Made by a program: the position numbers and the translations under genes. DNA of 64,000 nt from Stenotrophomonas sp. SAU14A_NAIMI4_8 (GTDB lineage: Bacteria > Pseudomonadota > Gammaproteobacteria > Xanthomonadales > Xanthomonadaceae). Of the stretch, positions 59,497 through 64,000 are shown in pieces. Below the pieces are notes generated by a model. That model saw only the letters and a list, made by a program, of their open reading frames with translations, was not told where the DNA came from and ran no database searches. Numbering within the stretch: position 1 is the first letter of the stretch; the number at the start of each line of letters is the position of its first letter. The DNA lies in contig NZ_CP025999.1 in assembly GCF_003086695.1 (NCBI RefSeq), forward strand, positions 2,645,680-2,709,679, given 5' to 3'.

Positions 59497-60482
59497 TGGG
59501 CAACGCCCTGCCCCTGCAGCGCCGCATGCTGGGCCGCACCGGGCTGGCCGTCTCACCGGTCGGGCTGGGCTGTTCCGGCTTCTGGGGCCATCCGCGCTTC
59601 GCCGAGGACGCCGCTGCAGCAGTGGTCGAGCACGCGCTGGCGCAGGGCGTGAACCTGCTCGACACCGGCCACAACTACTCCGGCTTCCACGCCGAACCGC
59701 GCCTGGGCCGCATCCTGCGCCCGCTGCTGGCACGCTTTCCGCGCGAATCGCTGGTGATTTCCAGCAAGGGCGGCACGCTGACCGGGCAGGCCGGGATCAG
59801 CGGTGCCGAGCAGCGTGATTTCTCGCCGGCGGCGATCACCGCCAGTTGCGAGGCGTCGCTGCGCAACCTGGGCCTGGACTACCTGGACGTGTACCAGTTG
59901 CACGGCGCCAGCCAGCACGACATCAACGACGATCTGCTGCACGCGCTGGCCCGCCTGCGCGAACGCGGGCTGATCCGGCACACCGGCATCAACACCCATT
60001 CGGCCGCCACGCTGGAATGGATGATTGACCACCCGCAGGCCTTCGACGTGGTGCTGCTGGATTTCAACGCGTTGCAGCAGGACCGTGCGCCGCTGATCGA
60101 TCGGCTGCACGCGGCCGGAATCGGCGTGCTGGCCGGCACGGTGCTGGCACAGGGGCACCTGCTGCCCGCACGCCCGCGCCTGCCCCGGCTGGCCGATGCC
60201 TGGTATCTGGCCCGCGCATGGCTGAAACCGAGCAGCCGCCAGTTGATGCGCAGTGCGGGCGTGATGCGCCGCGCGGTAGCGAGCATCCACAGCCAACGCC
60301 CGGCGCAGACCGCCTTCGCCTACGTGCTGCAACACCCGGGCGTGGCCAGCGGCATCCTCGGCACTACCCGCCTGCGCAGCCTGGATGAGGTGCTGGCTAC
60401 CCGCGTGGACGCACTCAGCGCCGCCGAACGGCAGCGGCTGGTGGCCGCCTTCGGTGACGGCCGCGGCTCACCCAGTCACTGA
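59496..60482 (+). CDS. Aldo/keto reductase
   Basis: 328 residues from ATG 59496 (TGATG overlap with the upstream gene). A TIM barrel with MLGRTGLAVSPVGLGCSGFWG, catalytic Asp and Tyr in VNLLDTGHNYSG, lysine in VISSKGG, and histidine in DVYQLHGAS. No signal peptide, unlike the Tat-signal relative at 24692. NAD(P)-linked carbonyl reduction is expected; the substrate is unknown. Confidence 0.9.
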   Translation: MGNALPLQRRMLGRTGLAVSPVGLGCSGFWGHPRFAEDAAAAVVEHALAQGVNLLDTGHNYSGFHAEPRLGRILRPLLARFPRESLVISSKGGTLTGQAGISGAEQRDFSPAAITASCEASLRNLGLDYLDVYQLHGASQHDINDDLLHALARLRERGLIRHTGINTHSAATLEWMIDHPQAFDVVLLDFNALQQDRAPLIDRLHAAGIGVLAGTVLAQGHLLPARPRLPRLADAWYLARAWLKPSSRQLMRSAGVMRRAVASIHSQRPAQTAFAYVLQHPGVASGILGTTRLRSLDEVLATRVDALSAAERQRLVAAFGDGRGSPSH

Positions 60483-60524
60483 GTCTTCACCTGCGCGGCC
60501 GGCGTTTGCGGCAGTCTGGGCGGC

Positions 60525-61076
60525 ATGAAGAAGCTCATCGGCGTCCTGATCCTGGCGGTTGCGGCCGTGTGTGCGTGGTGGTTCGGCGGCCCCTACCTGA
60601 CCGTCCACGGCCTGTCCAAGGCCATCGAGCAGCGCGACACCGCGCGGCTGGAGCGCTACGTGGATTTCCCGCGCGTGCGCAGCAGCCTGCGCGCGCAGCT
60701 CAATGATTACCTGGTGCGCCAGGCCGGGCCCGAGGTGGCCAGCAGCCCCTTCGGCGCGCTGTTGTATGGCCTGGGCGACCAGTTGGGCGGCGCGGCGGTG
60801 GACACGATGATCACGCCTACGGGCATCGGCGCCTTGCTGCAGGGCCACGTGTTGTGGAAGCGTGGCCGCAACGAACTGCAGGGCGGCGATGCCTTCGGCC
60901 CGACCGAACCGGCGCAGCCGCTGAAACACGCCAAACACCATTTCGAGGCACTGGACCGTTTCGTGGTGGACGTGGACCGCGGGCCGGGCCAGCCCCCCTT
61001 GAAGGTGGTGCTGGAACCGCAGGGCCTGCGCTGGAAAGTGGTGGACCTGCAGCTGGGGATGTCGGGCAGCCCCTAA
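60525..61076 (+). CDS. DUF2939 family membrane-anchored protein
   Basis: 183 residues. One N-terminal helix (about 4-22) with signal or anchor character, then GGPYLTVHGLSKAIEQRDTARLERYVDFPRVRSSLRAQLN, the DUF2939 hallmark. The remainder probably faces the periplasm. Function unknown. Last in the run starting at the carbonic anhydrase gene; 42 bases after the aldo/keto reductase. Confidence 0.85.
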   Translation: MKKLIGVLILAVAAVCAWWFGGPYLTVHGLSKAIEQRDTARLERYVDFPRVRSSLRAQLNDYLVRQAGPEVASSPFGALLYGLGDQLGGAAVDTMITPTGIGALLQGHVLWKRGRNELQGGDAFGPTEPAQPLKHAKHHFEALDRFVVDVDRGPGQPPLKVVLEPQGLRWKVVDLQLGMSGSP

Positions 61077-61087
61077 GCCCCACTTTG

Positions 61088-61180
61088 GTAGATGCCCACC
61101 TTGGTGGGCATTGACGCACAACCGTGCCAACCAAGGTTGGCACCTACCGGGGCGATGACGTGCCAACCAACGGTTGGCAC
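61088..61180. repeat. Cluster of three SMAG-type palindromes
   Basis: Units at 61088-61111 (GTAG head, GCCCACC stem), 61124-61147 (GTGCCAACC stem, CTAC end) and 61160-61180 (GTGCCAACC/GGTTGGCAC). They lie between convergent genes. Confidence 0.8.
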
Positions 61181-61195
61181 CCACCCATCATGGCG

Positions 61196-62143
61196 TCACC
61201 CCTCGTTGGCGACGCCGTGCGGCACGTGGCCGGCGGCCACGTGTTCGCGGGCGCTGTCGATGTTGTGCTGGGAATCGTCGAAGAAGATGTCCGCGCCGAA
61301 GGCCTGCAGGAACGGCCCCTTGTGCCGGCCGCCCAGGAACAACGCTTCATCCAGGCGCACGCCCCATTCGCGCAGGGTGCGGATCACCCGCTCGTGCGCC
61401 GGCGCCGAACGCGCGGTCACCAGCGCGGTGCGGATCGGCGCACTCTCACCGGCCGGGAACACTTCCTGCAGCGTGTGCAGCGCCGACAGGAAGCCGCGGA
61501 ACGGCCCGCCGCTGAGCGGCTCGCGCGCCCGCTCGCGCTCGTGGCGACCAAACGCTTCCACGCCCTGCTCGCGCGAAATGCGCTCGCTTTCATCGCCGAA
61601 GATCACCGCGTCGCCATCGAAGGCGATGCGCAGCTGGCCGGCGTTGCGCTCGCTGTGTACCACCTGGTCCTCGGCGGCCGCGGCGGTTTCGCCGGGCGGC
61701 TTGGGCAGGATGGTGGCGGCGGCGATGCCATGGCGCAGCGCACTGCGCACCGACTCGGGGTTGGCCGACAGGAACAGATCGGTGCCGAACGGCTTCACGT
61801 ACGGCCAGGTCGGCTCGCCGGCGGTGAAGGTGGCGCGGATGATGCCCAGCCCGTAATGCTGGATGGAATTGAAGATGCGCAGGCCGGTATCGGCCGAGTT
61901 GCGCGACAGCAGGATCACTTCCACCCGCGGGTTTTCCGGGCTGGCGCCCTGGTTCAGGGCCAACAGCTTGCGCACCACCGGGAACGCGACACCCGGCCCC
62001 AGGATGTCATCCTCGTGCTGGCGCTGGTATTCGGCATAGGCCGCCACGCCATCGCTCTCGAACAGCGCGTGGCTCTCTTCCAGATCGAACAGCGCGCGCG
62101 AGGTTACCGCGACGGTCAGCAAACGGGGGGTGTTGTCGCCCAT
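61196..62143 (-). CDS. Cytosolic 5'-nucleotidase family protein
   Basis: 315 residues of the PF06189 5'-nucleotidase family. LTVAVTSRALFDLEESHALFESDGV (opening), GPGVAFPVVRKLLALN, VEVILLSRNSADTGLRIFNSI, LFLSANPESVRSALRHG, IAFDGDAVIFGDESE, TARSAPAHERVIRTLR and ADIFFDDSQHNID fit an HAD-like phosphohydrolase. Related enzymes dephosphorylate IMP/GMP or AMP. It follows nadK by 49 bases on the same strand and may be co-transcribed. Confidence 0.88.
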   Translation of the reverse strand: MGDNTPRLLTVAVTSRALFDLEESHALFESDGVAAYAEYQRQHEDDILGPGVAFPVVRKLLALNQGASPENPRVEVILLSRNSADTGLRIFNSIQHYGLGIIRATFTAGEPTWPYVKPFGTDLFLSANPESVRSALRHGIAAATILPKPPGETAAAAEDQVVHSERNAGQLRIAFDGDAVIFGDESERISREQGVEAFGRHERERAREPLSGGPFRGFLSALHTLQEVFPAGESAPIRTALVTARSAPAHERVIRTLREWGVRLDEALFLGGRHKGPFLQAFGADIFFDDSQHNIDSAREHVAAGHVPHGVANEG

Positions 62144-62192
62144 GGCGGGGGTTCCTTGCAGCGGACGGCGGGGGCCGGCGGCGTATTGTCCC

Positions 62193-62966
62193 TTAAAAAA
62201 CGAACTGTTCGCTCAGGATCCGGTCTTCCAGGTTGTGCTCCGGGTCGAACAGCAGGGTCACCCGGCGGTCCTTGGATTCGCGGATGGTCACTTCCACCAC
62301 GTCACGCGTCTCGTGCGAATCGGCGGTCACGCTCACCGGGCGCTTGTACGGGTCCAGCACGCGGAAGCGCACTTCGGTGTCGGCCTTGAGGATGGCGCCG
62401 CGCCAGCGGCGTGGCCGGTACGGGGCCAGCGGCGTCAGGGCGATGGTGTGGGAGCCCAGGGGCAGTACCGGGCCGTGCGCGGAATAGTTGTAGGCCGTAC
62501 TACCGGCCGGGGTGGCCACCAGCACGCCATCGCCGATCAGCTCGGCCACGCGCTCCTGGCCGTTCAGATCGATGCCGATATGCGCGGCCTGGCGGGTCTG
62601 CCGCAGCAGCGACACATCGTTGTAGGCCAGCGAGCCGGTACTGGTGCCCGATTCGGTCAGCGCGATCATTTCCAGCGGGCGCAGGTTGGCCGGCTCGGCA
62701 CGGGCGATGCGGGCCTGCACGTCATCGTCGCCACGGTACTGATTCATCAGGAAGCCCACCGTGCCCAGCTTCATGCCGAACACCGGCTTGCCCAGGTGGC
62801 CATGGCGGTGCAGGGTCTGCAGCATGAAACCGTCGCCGCCCAGCGGGCACAGCACATCGGCCTGGTCGGGCGCATGGTCGCCATAGCGCGACACCATGGC
62901 CGCGCGGGCCATCTGCGCAGGTTCGGTGGTGCTGGCCAGGAAAGCGATGCGGGGGGTGTCGCTCAT
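62193..62966 (-). CDS. nadK: NAD kinase
   Basis: 257 residues from ATG 62966. Phosphorylates NAD to NADP, the only route to [19 protein letters not shown], the GGDG motif in [36 protein letters not shown] with the NE/ND motif altered to [28 protein letters not shown], and the C-terminal SADS-type [10 protein letters not shown] are present. It is slightly short for the family (about 290 in E. coli) and lacks an N-terminal extension. Confidence 0.94.
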   Translation of the reverse strand: MSDTPRIAFLASTTEPAQMARAAMVSRYGDHAPDQADVLCPLGGDGFMLQTLHRHGHLGKPVFGMKLGTVGFLMNQYRGDDDVQARIARAEPANLRPLEMIALTESGTSTGSLAYNDVSLLRQTRQAAHIGIDLNGQERVAELIGDGVLVATPAGSTAYNYSAHGPVLPLGSHTIALTPLAPYRPRRWRGAILKADTEVRFRVLDPYKRPVSVTADSHETRDVVEVTIRESKDRRVTLLFDPEHNLEDRILSEQFVF

Positions 62967-63018
62967 GGGTGGATCCGGGGGAAGGCTGTTCAAGAGCATA
63001 ACCGAGCGCCGCTGCGCT

Positions 63019-63082
63019 CGCCGGGCATGGCCCGGCGCCACCTGCAATCCCGCACGCTGGTAGCGCCGGGCCATGCCCGGCG
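63019..63082. repeat. Inverted pair of SMAG elements upstream of nadK
   Basis: GCGCCGGGCCATGCCCGGCG-type palindromes at 63019-63041 (minus) and 63060-63082 (plus), the latter GTAG-headed; same stem as those at 20692-20758 and 49925-49947. Confidence 0.8.
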
Positions 63083-63100
63083 AACGGCGGCCCCCAACGC

Positions 63101-63130
63101 AGAACGGCCCCGCTTTCGCGGGGCCGTTCT
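63101..63130 (-). terminator. Terminator-like hairpin after the glutamate dehydrogenase gene
   Basis: Perfect 12-base stem AGAACGGCCCCG/CGGGGCCGTTCT with loop CTTTCG, 39 bases after the stop. The following bases are GCGTT, not a T-tract. Very stable. Confidence 0.65.
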
Positions 63131-63140
63131 GGTTCATGCA

Positions 63141-63163
63141 TGCCAGGCGTGGCCTGGCACTAC
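63141..63163 (-). repeat. SMAG-type palindrome just after the glutamate dehydrogenase gene
   Basis: TGCCAGGC/GCCTGGCA stem with GTAG head on the minus strand. It lies between the stop codon at 63169 and the terminator-like hairpin. Confidence 0.7.
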
Positions 63164-63168
63164 TTCAG

Positions 63169-64000
63169 TTACGCACCATGTGCTGCGAGCTGACCCAGGC
63201 GCTGCACCGCGACCGAAACGGTCGGGTAGTCCAGGGTCTTCTGCTCGGCCAGTTCGGCCAGCATCGACAGGGTGAAGCGCAGGCTGTTGTCGTCGCGGCC
63301 GATCCACGCCGACACCTTGGCCTCGGCACTGCTGCCCTTGGTCGCCAGCACCTGGCCGGCCAGGTTGCGGTGGTGGTGGGCCAGCTCGTCGCGCAGCACG
63401 CCACGGGCCACGGCATGCCAGCGGCCGTTGACCTCCAGCGCGTCGATCTGCTCGAACAGCCACGGCAGCTGCAGGGCATCGCCCAGGCGGAAGTGGATCT
63501 TGGACACGTCCACCGGCTTCAGCTTGCGGGTACGGGCCAGTTCGATGATGTCGAACGCCGGCTCCAGGAAGTGCAGTTCCGCCAGCTGCTGTGCCAGTGC
63601 CGACGGCAGGCCCTTCTCCTTCCACTCAGCCACCAGGGCTTCGTAGGTCGGACGCTGCGAATCAGGCAGCACGCCCGACGCGACGCGGATGTCGTTGAAC
63701 GGACCCTGGTAGCGGTTCACCGCCTCGGTGATGCCCGGCATCGGGCCCGGACGCGACAGCAGCCAACGCACGAACGAACGCTGCAGCTTCCAGATCACTT
63801 CCAGTGCGTCGATCTGCACCGATTCGGGCAGCTTGCCGTCCAGCGCATCGATCTGCGCCCACAGCGCGCGGGCATCCAGCGTTTCGCGGCTGATGGTGTA
63901 GGCCTTGGCAACCTCGGCAATGGAACGGCCGGTGTCTTCCTGCATGCGCATCAGGAAGGTGGCACCCATGCGGTTGATGGTCTGGTTGGTCACGGCCGTG
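63169..64000 (-). CDS. Large NAD-specific glutamate dehydrogenase (C-terminal 277 codons, cut by window edge)
   Basis: The frame is open to the right edge. VTNQTINRMGATFLMRMQEDTGRSIAEVAKAYTISRE, DALDGKLPESVQ and FVRWLLSRPGP are C-terminal blocks of the 180-kDa NAD-GDH family (about 1600 residues), which oxidatively deaminates glutamate to 2-oxoglutarate. It would feed histidine-derived glutamate from the hut pathway into the TCA cycle. The C-terminus ends normally. Confidence 0.93.
   Translation of the reverse strand, partial: TAVTNQTINRMGATFLMRMQEDTGRSIAEVAKAYTISRETLDARALWAQIDALDGKLPESVQIDALEVIWKLQRSFVRWLLSRPGPMPGITEAVNRYQGPFNDIRVASGVLPDSQRPTYEALVAEWKEKGLPSALAQQLAELHFLEPAFDIIELARTRKLKPVDVSKIHFRLGDALQLPWLFEQIDALEVNGRWHAVARGVLRDELAHHHRNLAGQVLATKGSSAEAKVSAWIGRDDNSLRFTLSMLAELAEQKTLDYPTVSVAVQRLGQLAAHGA

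Overview
This window is a high-GC, gene-dense chromosomal segment from a gammaproteobacterium of the Xanthomonadaceae, most likely Stenotrophomonas. Three things point there. First, about 25 short GTAG-headed palindromes of the SMAG type (the REP family described in Stenotrophomonas maltophilia) lie between genes. Second, GyrA carries glutamine at position 83, as reported for S. maltophilia. Third, many products are of Xanthomonadaceae type: a long LigA, DUF3011 repeats and an XVIPCD type IV effector. The genus call is inference; no rRNA or tRNA gene is present to confirm it.

Layout. 0-6.2 kb: histidine utilisation, with hutF (cut by the window edge) divergent from a tightly overlapped hutI-hutH-hutG-hutU operon and an operator-like palindrome between them. 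6.4-15 kb: TonB-dependent receptor, two membrane or periplasmic unknowns, VOC protein, a TetR repressor facing a thioesterase with two operator-like sites, a Tat-signal agmatine deiminase facing a LysR regulator, and an SGNH hydrolase. 15-21 kb: secreted GH92 mannosidase and a large S9 peptidase. 21-25.8 kb: accessory region with an orphan gene, a secreted protein built from a duplicated unknown domain, a HipA-like/DUF3037 pair, and a Tat-signal aldo/keto reductase. 25.8-30.1 kb: serine beta-lactamase-like hydrolase and a type IV secretion effector/immunity pair; the GH19-peptidoglycan-binding-XVIPCD effector is broken by a frameshift. 30.2-39.3 kb: PQQ dehydrogenase, gyrA, mtnA, DUF3011 protein, epmA, acetyltransferase. 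39.3-47.6 kb: smc-zipA-ligA, interrupted by a Tat-signal aminotransferase. 47.8-49.1 kb: ribosomal operon rpsF-rpsR-rplI. 49.3-53.1 kb: CbrC-like protein, A-type Fe-S protein, asnS, three small genes. 53.2-61.1 kb: carbonic anhydrase and kynurenine genes (haaO-kynU-kmo) running into sbcB, DUF2461, aldo/keto reductase and DUF2939 genes. 61.2-64 kb: 5'-nucleotidase, NAD kinase and the 3' end of a large NAD-glutamate dehydrogenase.

Most of the window is core metabolism and information processing. The parts most likely to reward attention are the broken effector with its intact immunity gene (27.3-30.1 kb), the accessory stretch at 21.4-24.6 kb, and three enzymes of normally cytosolic families that carry twin-arginine signals. 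All family calls were made by reading translated sequence; no database search was run.
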